DNA of 64,000 nt from Chryseosolibacter sp964551035 (GCA_964551035.1 CAZKBK010000005.1:107347-171346); one strand, 5' to 3'; counted from the stretch's first letter, positions 25,985 through 34,979 are shown. Translations and numbers: made by a program. Notes: generated from the sequence alone by a model not told the origin.

Positions 25985-26935
25985 TTACAACCATTTTTTC
26001 CGTCTGAAGATCCAAAGGAATAAAAGCGATGAAACGATCATGAGGAGGATCGCGAACGGATAACCCACGAGCCAGTCCAACTCGGGGATGTGTGTGAAGT
26101 TCATGCCGTAAATGCTCGCAATCAGGGTCGGCGGCATGAAAACCACGGTCACAACCGTAAAGATCTTGATCACCTGGTTCTGTTCAATATTGACCAGACC
26201 AAGGAACGTGTTCTGCATGTATTCCAGTCGTTCGGAACTGAACTGTGAATGCTGTAAAAGCGACGCGATGTCGCGAATGACGATACTCAGGCGTTCACTT
26301 TCAAACTTGTTGAATTCGGGTATGCGAATGAGTGAGCTAACCACGCGCTGTTTTTCCGTAATGGTCTCGTGAAGCAGCATGACGTTCTCCTGCAGCCGGG
26401 CAATCCGGAGCAAAAGATCCTGCTTGAGTTCCCGTTGAGAGAGTAGCTGCCTGCTGACAATACTGATCTTTCGGTTTGTATTCTCGATCAAATCGGCATC
26501 AGCGTCGATGCGTGCTTCGAGGATGGTCAAAAAAACATCGAGACCGTGTTCCTTCGTTTCCGTATTCATGGACTTCAGCCGGCGCACGGCATCGGCGAAA
26601 GTTCGGAGGTCGCCCTGGCGGTAGGTAAATAATATGTTGCCCTTCAGGATAAAGGTGATCGTCTGCGCCGTCATTTCGGCATCGATGCCGACAAACCCGA
26701 GGTTGATCTCGATGGTCTCTTCCGTTTCCAGGAAACGCGAACTACTCTCAATCTCCTGCAACTCCTGTGAAGTAAAAAATTCGATGTTGTAATGCGTTTC
26801 AACGAATTTTCTTTCCTGTTGCGTAGGAGACTGCAGGTCGATCCAGATAATATTCCGGTAGTCAAGAATGTCCTCGAGCGCCGGGTTCTTGTACTGCTCG
26901 ATCTTCCCGTTGGTTATGGTGTAGACGCGAATCAT
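25985..26935 (-). CDS. corA: CorA family magnesium/cobalt transporter
   Basis: A divalent-cation channel of the inner membrane, pentameric in known members. The 316-residue product has a large cytoplasmic N-terminal domain, a long helix, and two C-terminal transmembrane segments. The pore signature GMN is at about 277-279 in SIYGMNFTHIPELDW, and the last residues (RRKKWL) are the usual basic tail. Mg2+ is the likely main ion, though the family also carries Co2+ and Ni2+ and some members work as exporters. It is monocistronic or first of a short group with the propeller gene. Confidence 0.92.
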   Translation of the reverse strand: MIRVYTITNGKIEQYKNPALEDILDYRNIIWIDLQSPTQQERKFVETHYNIEFFTSQELQEIESSSRFLETEETIEINLGFVGIDAEMTAQTITFILKGNILFTYRQGDLRTFADAVRRLKSMNTETKEHGLDVFLTILEARIDADADLIENTNRKISIVSRQLLSQRELKQDLLLRIARLQENVMLLHETITEKQRVVSSLIRIPEFNKFESERLSIVIRDIASLLQHSQFSSERLEYMQNTFLGLVNIEQNQVIKIFTVVTVVFMPPTLIASIYGMNFTHIPELDWLVGYPFAILLMIVSSLLFLWIFRRKKWL

Positions 26936-27091
26936 CCCAAAAATTTCAGCCGCAATTTATATGCAAATAATCAAAACCAGGAATTGTCAACACAGATAAC
27001 GCCGAAGTTCGTTGTATTAAACAAATTTGTGCCATGTCCCAAAGTATCGTAATTTGGATCGGAGGAGTAAAAGATCACGAATCAACGTTGT

Positions 27092-27964
27092 ATGAAACTA
27101 ACACGGAAACAGGCCCTTAGAACCCTGGCGACCGGCACGCTGGGAACGCTCTCCCTGCCCGCCTTTACGAAGTCTCTCGAAAACCTTCGGTTGGACCCGG
27201 CCAGGGGAAACATCAACCATTCGGTGTGCCAATGGTGCTACCCCGGCATTCCGCTGGAGGAACTGGCAAAGGCGGCGAAGGGCATGGGCTTGTCCTCCGT
27301 AGAGTTGCTGAACGCCGACCAGTGGCCCGTCGTCATCCGGCATGGCCTTACCTGTGCCATGGGTTACGCGACGAGCATTGGCCTGAACCGGGGATTCAAT
27401 GACCCCGTGTTACATGAGCAGTTGCTAAAGGACTACGCTGCGGCCATTCCCAAAGCCGCCGACGCCGGCCTCAGGAATCTCATCTGTTTTTCAGGAAACC
27501 GCAACGGGCTTACCGATGCGCAAGGACTTGAAAACTGCGCAAAAGGGCTTGATCCCGTCCTGAAGATTGCGGCCAAGCACAACATTTCCATCGTGATGGA
27601 ATTGCTGAACAGCAAAAAAGACCACAAGGACTATCAGTGCGACCACACCGAATGGGGGGTGCAACTTTGCAAAAAGATCGGCTCGGAAAGTTTTAAGTTG
27701 CTTTACGACATCTATCACATGCAGATCATGGAGGGTGACGTAATTGCCACGATCAGGAAGCACAAGGACTATATTGCGCATTATCATACAGGAGGCGTCC
27801 CCGGCCGGCACGAGATTGACGAATCGCAGGAATTGTATTACCCGGCCATCATGCGGGCCATTGTCGACACCGGTTTCACGGGCCACGTGGCGCAGGAGTT
27901 TATTCCCGCAAGCGCCGATCCGCTCGCGTCCCTGAATGCCGCCGTGAAGATCTGCGATGTGTAA
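27092..27964 (+). CDS. exported hydroxypyruvate isomerase-like TIM barrel protein
   Basis: A 290-residue protein of the xylose isomerase-like TIM-barrel superfamily. After a leader-like N-terminus (MKLTRKQALRTLATGTLGTLSLPAF), the barrel shows VCQWCYPGIPLEEL, SVELLNADQWPVV, IVMELLNSKKDHKDYQCD, YDIYHMQIMEGD and HYHTGGVPGRHEIDE. The Glu, Asp, His and late Glu of these segments are the metal and catalytic positions of hydroxypyruvate isomerase. The leader lacks a full twin-arginine, although related Bacteroidota proteins are Tat-exported, so localisation is open. The gene stands alone upstream of the serine hydrolase. Confidence 0.85.
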   Translation: MKLTRKQALRTLATGTLGTLSLPAFTKSLENLRLDPARGNINHSVCQWCYPGIPLEELAKAAKGMGLSSVELLNADQWPVVIRHGLTCAMGYATSIGLNRGFNDPVLHEQLLKDYAAAIPKAADAGLRNLICFSGNRNGLTDAQGLENCAKGLDPVLKIAAKHNISIVMELLNSKKDHKDYQCDHTEWGVQLCKKIGSESFKLLYDIYHMQIMEGDVIATIRKHKDYIAHYHTGGVPGRHEIDESQELYYPAIMRAIVDTGFTGHVAQEFIPASADPLASLNAAVKICDV

Positions 27965-28072
27965 ATCCGACGCCCTCCCGCGCTGTCCGGTAAATTCCCT
28001 TCCAAGGACGCCCCATGGGCGCTTCCGTTTGTTGCGTGTTTGCATTTTCTGACCAAATTCTCCGGCACATTC

Positions 28073-29362
28073 ATGAGAACACTTTTGCCCCCGCTTATTA
28101 CCGCACTGATGCTCTGCGGCGGTAACAGCTTCGCGCAGACCGATGCGTCGCTTGTCGAGTTGTTGCATGGCAGTGAAAATGCCTGGTTTCGTGACAAGAT
28201 CGGGCATGCGGAACAGTATCGCATCCAGATCATCTACACGCAAATTGACCGGGATAAGGCCAACAGACCTTCGTTTAGCCATCATCGCTTTCGCGTGAAC
28301 GCGCAAGAATATTTCAATCCGGCGTCGACCGTTAAGCTTCCCCTGGCGTTGTTGTCCCTGGAAAAGCTGAATCACCTGGCCATCAACGGCGTCAACCGAT
28401 CTACGCCGATCCAATTTGACAGCGCCTCCAGCGGCCAAACCATTATGCACCGCGACGAGACGTCAGCATCCGGATTGCCGACGATAGCGCATTTTATCCG
28501 AAAAGCTTTTCTGGTTAGCGACAACGATGCGTATAACCGGATGTACGAATTTATGGGCCAGGGGGAGATCAACCGGCGGTTACACACCAGGGGATATCCC
28601 GACATCCGGATCACCCACCGCTTCGTGGCTCTTTCCGAGGAGGAAAACCGGTGTACCAATCCGGTACGGTTTCTGGACCCCGACGGAAAGGTGTTGTATT
28701 ACCAGGGCCCCACTTGTAATGAAGATAGTTTCGATTTTTCACGCGTCGAAAAGCTCGGCAACGGGCATTATCGTCGCGGCGAACTTTTCCATGAACCGAT
28801 GGACTTCTCCCGGAAGAACCGCGTTCCACTGATGGACTTACACCAGATCCTCCTATCGGTAATGTTCCCGGAATCAGTCCCGGAAAAACAGCGGTTCGAC
28901 CTGACGGAAGGCGACTACACGTTCCTGTATCAATACCTTTCCCAATTTCCGGGAGAAACGAATTTTCCAAAATACGACCCGCAACAATATTTTGACAGTT
29001 ACGTGAAATTCTTTTTCCGCGACAGTCTTCACCGCACACTACCAAAAGGCGTGCGGGTATTCAATAAAGTGGGATGGTCTTACGGATTTATGACCGATGT
29101 CTCCTATGTGGCGGATTTTGAAAACGGCGTGGAATTTATGCTTTCGGCCGTTATCTATGCCAATGCCGACGGCATCCTGAACGACAACCGCTATGAATAC
29201 GATGCCGTCGCACATCCATTTTTATTCGAACTCGGGCAACTTATTTACCGGCATGAACTTTCCAGGGAGCGCGCATACGCGCCCGACCTCAAACGATTCA
29301 AGGTCGGCTATGACGTGCGGGCAAATGACGATCGGCCAATGGTGAGGGATGTGGAGAATTAA
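28073..29362 (+). CDS. exported class A beta-lactamase-like serine hydrolase
   Basis: A 429-residue protein with a signal peptide (LLPPLITALMLCGGNSFAQ) and the active-site set of class A beta-lactamases and related peptidases: Ser85-x2-Lys88 in NPASTVKLPLALL, Ser149-Asp150-Asn151 in VSDNDAYNRMYEF, and Lys332-Val-Gly334 in NKVGWSYGF in place of KTG. It is about 140 residues longer than true class A beta-lactamases, mainly between SDN and KxG, so it is more likely a peptidase or amidase-like hydrolase than a resistance enzyme. An in-frame TTG 33 bp upstream is rejected because ATG 28073 gives the clean signal peptide. Confidence 0.85.
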   Translation: MRTLLPPLITALMLCGGNSFAQTDASLVELLHGSENAWFRDKIGHAEQYRIQIIYTQIDRDKANRPSFSHHRFRVNAQEYFNPASTVKLPLALLSLEKLNHLAINGVNRSTPIQFDSASSGQTIMHRDETSASGLPTIAHFIRKAFLVSDNDAYNRMYEFMGQGEINRRLHTRGYPDIRITHRFVALSEEENRCTNPVRFLDPDGKVLYYQGPTCNEDSFDFSRVEKLGNGHYRRGELFHEPMDFSRKNRVPLMDLHQILLSVMFPESVPEKQRFDLTEGDYTFLYQYLSQFPGETNFPKYDPQQYFDSYVKFFFRDSLHRTLPKGVRVFNKVGWSYGFMTDVSYVADFENGVEFMLSAVIYANADGILNDNRYEYDAVAHPFLFELGQLIYRHELSRERAYAPDLKRFKVGYDVRANDDRPMVRDVEN

Positions 29363-30228
29363 CGGTCGTCACCGTGGCTCAGGTGAACCACGGCATCGTC
29401 GGCGCGAATGCGAACGTTCGCATTACCCCCTGGCAGAACCACCCTGCTGAAATTATCCTCCGAATCTTTGGTTTCGAATGGCCCATGCAGGCGAATGCCG
29501 GCATCGTCGTGGCTGATTGAGAAAGTTCCACCCCCTGCGGTAACGCGAAGATCAACATCACCATCCTCCGTCTCCACTTCGTAGCTGCCCGCGTCCGAAA
29601 GCGATGTTTCAAGGACCATGTCTCCGTCATCGATTTGCACGTCGACCGATAGGAATGCTGCCGCGTAAATTTCAATGTCGGCGTCATCCGCTTCCAGCGC
29701 CAACTCCCCACGACCGCCGTCCATGCGAAGGTCGCCATCGTCAATTCGAAAGGAAAACTTGTCCCCACCGCAACCTGTGGTCTGAACGTCGGCGTCGTCA
29801 ACGCTTAGCGAGATTTGCCCATTCACATTTTTGATGACAAAATCGCCATCATCTCCCCGGATCACCAGGCTGGCGCCTTCGGGTGCAGCGATTTCAACTT
29901 TATAATCCTCTTTGAGGTACGTAATGATGCCGCTTGTGGTGGTGTTCTGATGTTCCCGTATCACCAGTCCGCCATTCACCGGATCAACGTCCACGCGAAA
30001 CTCCTCTTCCGAACTGTAAAGTCCCTTCATCGTGACGGTCCGGTCTATTTTTACATGCGCCGTAGATCGCGATGATCCGGTGACAAACACCCTGGCGTCG
30101 GACACGCGCAGGTCGATCGTCCCTGACTTGTCCATCGGATATTCTTCGTCGAGGTGGAACTCGGAATCCTGCGCCAGGGCAACGGTCAAAAGCCCGAAGG
30201 AGAGCGCAAAAAGAACCAGGTGTTTCAT
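29359..30228 (-). CDS. exported DUF4097-like protein with acidic beta repeat
   Basis: A 289-residue exported protein (signal peptide MKHLVLFALSFGLLTVALA). The first 120 residues resemble the DUF4097/adhesin-like beta family (ITYLKEDYKVEIAAPEGASL). From residue 126 a short phrase DDGD, DDAD, DDGD, DDAD, DDGD, EDGD, DDAG returns every 18-21 residues, then DDAV near 277. This spacing is that of one rung of a parallel beta-helix and would stack the acidic residues in a ladder along one face, possibly binding calcium. The 3' end overlaps the convergent serine hydrolase by 4 bp. No enzymatic motif is visible. Confidence 0.8.
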   Translation of the reverse strand: MKHLVLFALSFGLLTVALAQDSEFHLDEEYPMDKSGTIDLRVSDARVFVTGSSRSTAHVKIDRTVTMKGLYSSEEEFRVDVDPVNGGLVIREHQNTTTSGIITYLKEDYKVEIAAPEGASLVIRGDDGDFVIKNVNGQISLSVDDADVQTTGCGGDKFSFRIDDGDLRMDGGRGELALEADDADIEIYAAAFLSVDVQIDDGDMVLETSLSDAGSYEVETEDGDVDLRVTAGGGTFSISHDDAGIRLHGPFETKDSEDNFSRVVLPGGNANVRIRADDAVVHLSHGDDR

Positions 30229-30292
30229 GATGGTGAGGGGTTAGATAGGTTAGACGTCATTCCGCCGACGCGGGTTGCGCCACGCATAAAAA

Positions 30293-30322
30293 ATCCCTTC
30301 CGCGCTGGAAGGGATCCTTTTT
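30293..30322 (-). terminator. intrinsic terminator of the LPP20-like lipoprotein gene
   Basis: On the minus strand ATCCCTTCC pairs with GGAAGGGAT around a 5-nt loop, followed by a T6 run, 16 bp after the lipoprotein stop. The plus strand also carries a T5 run, so it may act both ways. Confidence 0.8.
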
Positions 30323-30337
30323 GCCTGCATCCGTAAA

Positions 30338-30895
30338 CTACCGCCCGTCGGACTCATCGTCTTCAATCTTCTCCAGTTCCTCATCAATGATTTTTTCAAT
30401 CAGATCACGCTGTCGCTCATTCACGGTTTGATCCACCTTTGCCTGCTTCTTTAAAAAGCGAAGCATTGCATTCTTTTTGATTTCATAGGCGATAAACACG
30501 GTGTACTTGTTTTCCTTTTCATTGAAATACTTCTCCTCACCGATCTTCCGTAGGTCGGCGATGCTGGTGTTCATGACCTGTCGTACAAGGCTCTGAAACT
30601 TGTCGGCGACATCCGCCGCCGCCTCATTTTCTGTTTGCCCCAGATATTGGTCGGCCACTTGTTTCATGGTGGTGTTTACCTGCCCGGCCAACTGCGCTTT
30701 TGCGTCGATGTCAGCCTTGCCGCGGGCGATATTGTCCTGTGAGCTTTCCCCCTTACCGGTGGCGCGGAAAAAACGGTTGTTCGATTCATAGGCGTTCCCC
30801 TGAAACGGTTCACGCACTTTTCTGCCCATTGTTCCGGAAGCGCATGCCGACGCAAGAACAATGGTAAGAAGCGAGATATAGTGCGAATTTTTCAT
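30338..30895 (-). CDS. LPP20-like lipoprotein
   Basis: A 185-residue lipoprotein: the lipobox VLASAC puts the acylated cysteine at residue 18. The body has NRFFRATGKGESSQDNIARGKADIDAKAQLA (key words RATGKGESS, A-rich helix), typical of LPP20 family proteins, followed by helical segments and an acidic C-terminus (EELEKIEDDESDGR). The function of the family is unknown; members sit in the outer membrane or periplasm. It is transcribed alone and ends at a clear terminator. Confidence 0.78.
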   Translation of the reverse strand: MKNSHYISLLTIVLASACASGTMGRKVREPFQGNAYESNNRFFRATGKGESSQDNIARGKADIDAKAQLAGQVNTTMKQVADQYLGQTENEAAADVADKFQSLVRQVMNTSIADLRKIGEEKYFNEKENKYTVFIAYEIKKNAMLRFLKKQAKVDQTVNERQRDLIEKIIDEELEKIEDDESDGR

Positions 30896-30925
30896 ATCAC
30901 GAATTTATTCGATTGTAACGAAAAA

Positions 30926-31648
30926 TTATGCCATTTTTTTTTGCGACCCGGCAATTACCTGCCACCGAAACGCCCACATCCAGCGGATCGAATAGGTTGA
31001 GAATCCCGCATTTTGAAGAATTTCCACCAATTCACGGCGTTTGAATGCGCGCAACACCGACAACGGCGCGTCGTTCCTGACCATAGGCGATTTTGAGAGG
31101 CCAGCCGTGATCCAGCGTATCGAATGAAACGCCAGCGGATGGCGGTGAATGTCGTTGACAATGAGCCCCACCTTTACGCGGCTGCGAACGCCTGCAAAGA
31201 ATTCCGTCAACTGGCCTGTGGTAAAATGATGAAAGAACAAGGTGCCGATCACGACATCAAAGCGTTCAAGGTCCATGTCCGGCGAAAAAATGTCCTTCAC
31301 CTCATACTTGATGTTCATCGATGCCGGCGTTTCCCGACGCGCGTGGTCAACGATAAAGGCGTTGGCATCAATTCCGGTAAGCGAAAGGTCAAATCCATTT
31401 CGGTCAGACCACTTTCGAATCAACCGCAGCATCTCACCGCTTCCACAACCCAGATCTGCGACCGACAGACGTCTTCCCCGGTAAGGTTCGACCATTCTCG
31501 AGAGTGCATTGATGGTCACCTTGTTCCCGCCCAGGAGGCGATTAATCATTTCAAGTTCATGCAGCGTCTGTCGCACCTCGTCGCCGGCGCATTTGAGGTC
31601 ATCCATCATTTCCTCCTCCGCGGACCGGACATCAAAGTTGAACGGCAT
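30926..31648 (-). CDS. class I SAM-dependent methyltransferase of the polyketide locus
   Basis: A 240-residue methyltransferase with the SAM-binding motif DLGCGSG at 65-71, the acidic loop of motif II (LTGIDANAFIVD) and post-motif FDVVIGTLFFHHFTTGQL. It starts 2 bp after the type III polyketide synthase stop, so the two are translationally linked. In the Streptomyces srs operon a methyltransferase in the same position O-methylates the phenolic product; the same is inferred here. ATG 31646-31648 is preferred over a TTG two codons upstream. Confidence 0.85.
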   Translation of the reverse strand: MPFNFDVRSAEEEMMDDLKCAGDEVRQTLHELEMINRLLGGNKVTINALSRMVEPYRGRRLSVADLGCGSGEMLRLIRKWSDRNGFDLSLTGIDANAFIVDHARRETPASMNIKYEVKDIFSPDMDLERFDVVIGTLFFHHFTTGQLTEFFAGVRSRVKVGLIVNDIHRHPLAFHSIRWITAGLSKSPMVRNDAPLSVLRAFKRRELVEILQNAGFSTYSIRWMWAFRWQVIAGSQKKMA

Positions 31649-31650
31649 CC

Positions 31651-32751
31651 TCAACTGGTTTGAATTTGAAAGACCATACTCTCCATTGTAAGCCCCGGAC
31701 CGAACGCAAAGCTGAGAATGTATTCACCGCGGTTGGCCGCTGTCAATCCCTTCATAAGCTCGTGGAGCACGAAGAGCACGGTCGCAGACGACATGTTCCC
31801 GTAACGTTGAAGCACGGCGTAAGCATGCCGGTTTTGGTCACGTGTTATTCCCAATGCCTGCTCGATGGCCTCCAGGATTCGTTTGCCCCCCGGATGCAAC
31901 GCAAAATGTTGAATGTCGGGAAGTTCTCTGGATATGCGCGACAATAGTGAATCTGTTAGTAGCCGGATATCCGCCCCAATGATATCCGGCACATAAGATG
32001 AAAGCTTCATTTCGAAACCCAGATCGCCCACCGTCCAGGCCATGTCCTGCTCTCCGGAAGGCGACAGGTCGCTGTGAAAAGTTTCGAGTTCCAGATTGAG
32101 TCTGTTTGCCGGGGTTGATTCCACCAGAACGGCGGCAGATCCGTCGGCGAAAAGCGCATTGGCAATAAGGTTGTCTTCTGTCGGCTCCCGTTGAAAATGT
32201 AAGCTGCAAAGCTCGGTGCAGACAACAAGCACAGTGGCATCGCGGTCGGTCTTACACAAGGCGTCGGCAATTTTCAATGCGTTGAACGCCGCGTAGCACC
32301 CCATAAAGTTGATGGCCGTGCGGTGTACCGTTTTGCGCAAGCCGAGTTGTTTCACCAAATCGATATCGAGGCCTGGCGCGTACATACCCGTGCAGCACAC
32401 GACGATCAGGTGCGAAATATTTGCGCGATTAAAACCTGGTCTTTGATTTAAGAGGTTCACCACCGCCTCAACGCTCAGATCCGCAGCATGTCGCTTGAAT
32501 ACCTGCAACCGCGCATGCGTGGATGGCGCCGCGTCGGCGGGCGATGAAAAGAATCCATTTCCTGACGGTTGTGCGAAATCCGCAAGCACACTGTGTCGGT
32601 ATTCTATCCCGCTCGCCTTGAAGATGGTCCGAAGTTTCCGGCTGTCGCCATTCCCATTGAGTCGCATGGAATGCAGCATGAATTCCGCAAGCGTTGCCTG
32701 ACCAAAGCGGTGAGCCGGATTTGCGATGCCGATGCCGGTGATGTAGCTCAT
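31651..32751 (-). CDS. type III polyketide synthase
   Basis: A homodimeric chalcone/alkylresorcinol synthase-type enzyme (366 residues) that extends an acyl-CoA starter with malonyl-CoA and cyclises it to a phenolic ring or pyrone. The catalytic triad is intact: Cys152 in NFMGCYAAFNALK, His286 in FALHPGGKRILEAIE and Asn319 in RYGNMSSATVLFVL; the C-terminal AFGPGLTMES is the family's GFGPG loop. It heads the minus-strand pair with the methyltransferase and is divergent from a UbiA gene, with only 49 bp between starts. A weak promoter (TTTG-N18-TACATTAT) can be drawn in that gap. Starter and product are unknown. Confidence 0.93.
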   Translation of the reverse strand: MSYITGIGIANPAHRFGQATLAEFMLHSMRLNGNGDSRKLRTIFKASGIEYRHSVLADFAQPSGNGFFSSPADAAPSTHARLQVFKRHAADLSVEAVVNLLNQRPGFNRANISHLIVVCCTGMYAPGLDIDLVKQLGLRKTVHRTAINFMGCYAAFNALKIADALCKTDRDATVLVVCTELCSLHFQREPTEDNLIANALFADGSAAVLVESTPANRLNLELETFHSDLSPSGEQDMAWTVGDLGFEMKLSSYVPDIIGADIRLLTDSLLSRISRELPDIQHFALHPGGKRILEAIEQALGITRDQNRHAYAVLQRYGNMSSATVLFVLHELMKGLTAANRGEYILSFAFGPGLTMESMVFQIQTS

Positions 32752-32800
32752 TTATCAATTATAATGTAAAAACCGCTAACTTGTTTCAAAACCCGTAGGT

Positions 32801-33691
32801 ATGTTCACGCGGTCATCCTGGCTTCATCTTCGCTTTCCTTTCTCATGGTTTCTGCTTCCGGTTTTCCTTTTCAGCCTGTGCGTTTCACCAAACATTGACG
32901 TACCGCGAATCGGTTGGGTGTTCCTGATTGTTCACTTTCTGCTTTATCCGGCGAGCAATGGCTACAACAGTTACTTTGACAAAGATGAAAACAGCATCGG
33001 CGGGCTCAAAAACCCCCCACCGGTAAAACGGGGCCTTTATCACCTTGCGATACTCCTTGATATCATCGCGTTGGTGCTGGGGTATCTCATTGTAAATTTC
33101 ACGTTCGCGTTCATGTTGCTCATCTACGGGCTGGTTTCGAAGGCATACAGCCATCCTTCCGTGAGAATAAAAAAATATGCCGTGACAGGTTGGCTGATCG
33201 CAGGATTATTTCAAGGCCTGTTTACCTTCCTGATGTGCTATTGCGGACTGAACGACTTTGCCCTTCAAGCTGCGCTAAATCCCAAGGTCTTGTTCGCCGC
33301 GGGCCTTACCTCCCTGATGTTGTGGGCGAACTATCCGATGACGCAGGTCTACCAGCACGACGAAGATTCCAGACGGGGCGACCACACGCTGAGCATCGTT
33401 CTGGGCATTACCCGGACCTTTTACTTTTCGGGTATATTCTTCGCACTGGCGGCAATTGCGTTTGCGTTCTACCTTACCTACTACTTCAAGGGCGTACACG
33501 CCGTGGTATTTCTAGGGGTCCTTTCACCGGTGCTGGTTTACTTCGTCCATTGGCTTCTCCGCGTGCGAAAACAGGAGTCCGCAGCGACGTACGAAAAAAC
33601 GATGTTGCTGAACATGCTTTCCGCAACGAGCCTGAACGCCTTTTTCGTCTATCTCTTCCTGGAGAGTTCCCATGTGCTCCAGATCCTTTGA
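32801..33691 (+). CDS. UbiA family prenyltransferase
   Basis: An integral membrane enzyme (296 residues, about eight to nine helices) expected to attach an isoprenoid chain to an aromatic or polar acceptor. The first metal motif is a variant, Asn56-Ser-Tyr-Phe-Asp60-Lys-Asp-Glu-Asn64 (NSYFDKDEN), where NDxxDxxxD is canonical; the second, DEDSRRGDHTL, fits the usual DxxxD form. It is divergent from the type III polyketide synthase and convergent with the FAD oxidoreductase, so the four genes form one compact locus. A prenylated phenolic product is the simplest reading, but a role in menaquinone or lipid synthesis is not excluded. Confidence 0.87.
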   Translation: MFTRSSWLHLRFPFSWFLLPVFLFSLCVSPNIDVPRIGWVFLIVHFLLYPASNGYNSYFDKDENSIGGLKNPPPVKRGLYHLAILLDIIALVLGYLIVNFTFAFMLLIYGLVSKAYSHPSVRIKKYAVTGWLIAGLFQGLFTFLMCYCGLNDFALQAALNPKVLFAAGLTSLMLWANYPMTQVYQHDEDSRRGDHTLSIVLGITRTFYFSGIFFALAAIAFAFYLTYYFKGVHAVVFLGVLSPVLVYFVHWLLRVRKQESAATYEKTMLLNMLSATSLNAFFVYLFLESSHVLQIL

Positions 33692-33738
33692 GCATGCGGG
33701 TTCGGGGTTCGTTCGGTAAATCAACCCGCGACCTTTCT

Positions 33739-34848
33739 TTAGAACACCCCTCCGTGTGTGCGGCGCACCAACGCGCTGGCCAACGGCGAAGACCGAAGCA
33801 GCACATCAACCACAAAAGCCGATGCGGCGGGATGCCCAAACATCCGTTGAACCTGACGCCCATACCACAACCGCCGCGCGAATCGTCCCTGCCACGCACG
33901 CGCAAATTCAACCTCGAGCGAGGCACGCGTGAGTCGCTGCTGACAAAACGCGGACACCAACACAGCGAGTACCTTGCCCGCATGAATAGCCATGGCCATT
34001 CCGTTTCCGCAAAGCGGCGCAATCATGCCAGCGGCATCACCGGCAAAGAGTACATGATCCGCCACGGGCCCCTTGGTCTCAAAAGAGATTTCATTGATCA
34101 CTTCCGGCTTTTTGAAAATGAAATCCGCATTATGGAAGATCTCGGCAAGGAATGGGTTCCGGGCCAGAATCTTTTGTTCCAGGGCCGGGATGCTTCCGGC
34201 TTCGCGAAGAAGCTCCCGACGGACAAGATAGCAGACATTTGTGATGCCGTTCTCAACATTGCTGACGCCGCAATAGCCACCTTCGAAGTTATGAAGCGCC
34301 ACGACTTCCGCGGGGTGTTTCGCCCGGACATGATACTTTATTCCGGTGTACGGGGAACGCCTTTTAATAAACGGCCGGTTCATTGCCCCATCGAGCTTCG
34401 AGCGCTTCCCAAATGCGCCGATAACCACGTCGGCTTCGAGGTTACCTTGCGTTGTTTGCACCTGAAACTTGTCGGCCCTGAATTGGACTCCCGTAGCCTC
34501 CACACTGGTGAAAAACCCCACACCCAGCGCACAAGCTTTCAGATACAGAAAGTGATCGAAAGAAAATCGGCTGATGCCAAAACCGCCCAGGTCAAGGGGA
34601 ATGGTCCGGTGCTTTCCGGAGACTGACGAGAGCAAAAGCCGGCGAATTTCCGGTGGTGAAAATTCCTCAGGGAAAAGTTCACTCCGTTTCAGAAAGGGTG
34701 TCACCTCATTGGAAACATACTCGCCACAAACCCGGTGAAAAGGGTACGCCTTTTTTTCAACAATTGTGCACGGCACCCCTGATCGCGCCAGTTCGATCCC
34801 CGTGACCAGGCCGGAAAGGCCACCCCCAACGATCAAGACGTTTCTCAA
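33739..34848 (-). CDS. FAD-dependent oxidoreductase (geranylgeranyl reductase/monooxygenase family)
   Basis: A 369-residue flavoprotein with the dinucleotide motif GGGLSGL at 8-14, the Glu/basic segment VEKKAYPFHRVCGEYVS with Cys41-Gly-Glu43, and LFAGDAAGMIAPLCGNGMAMAIHAG closing the FAD site. These fit the geranylgeranyl reductase-like branch of flavin monooxygenases. In a polyketide locus it may hydroxylate the ring toward a quinone, or reduce the prenyl chain. The start is TTG 34846-34848: an in-frame stop lies upstream, no ATG is near, and TTG keeps the Rossmann motif at the family's position. Confidence 0.85.
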   Translation of the reverse strand: MRNVLIVGGGLSGLVTGIELARSGVPCTIVEKKAYPFHRVCGEYVSNEVTPFLKRSELFPEEFSPPEIRRLLLSSVSGKHRTIPLDLGGFGISRFSFDHFLYLKACALGVGFFTSVEATGVQFRADKFQVQTTQGNLEADVVIGAFGKRSKLDGAMNRPFIKRRSPYTGIKYHVRAKHPAEVVALHNFEGGYCGVSNVENGITNVCYLVRRELLREAGSIPALEQKILARNPFLAEIFHNADFIFKKPEVINEISFETKGPVADHVLFAGDAAGMIAPLCGNGMAMAIHAGKVLAVLVSAFCQQRLTRASLEVEFARAWQGRFARRLWYGRQVQRMFGHPAASAFVVDVLLRSSPLASALVRRTHGGVF

Positions 34849-34979
34849 AATGAGTAAGTGCGGTTCAAAATGAAATGTTCAGGCGATTTTATCGACGCCG
34901 GCGGAGAAAAAAAAGAATTGGTACAAATCTTGGGTAACCTTTTGCGTTCAAGTAATGTTTAAGTAGATGTAGTGGCTTT

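Noticed and set aside
27491..28450. Minus-strand open frame of 319 codons across the TIM-barrel and serine-hydrolase genes
   Set aside because: It spans two well-supported plus-strand genes and the gap between them, and has no domain.
28073..29362. Reading the serine hydrolase as an antibiotic-resistance beta-lactamase
   Set aside because: The KTG motif is KVG and the protein is about 140 residues too long for a class A enzyme, so resistance cannot be claimed.
33696..33729. Inverted repeat GCGGGTT...AACCCGC between the convergent UbiA and FAD genes as a terminator
   Set aside because: The arms are 20 nt apart and no U-tract follows on either strand, so the call would be weaker than chance allows.
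33190..34626. Plus-strand open frame of 478 codons
   Set aside because: It crosses the end of the UbiA gene and runs antisense to the FAD oxidoreductase. Both are confirmed by motifs. The frame is Arg/Pro/His-rich with no domain, as expected for a shadow in GC-rich sequence.
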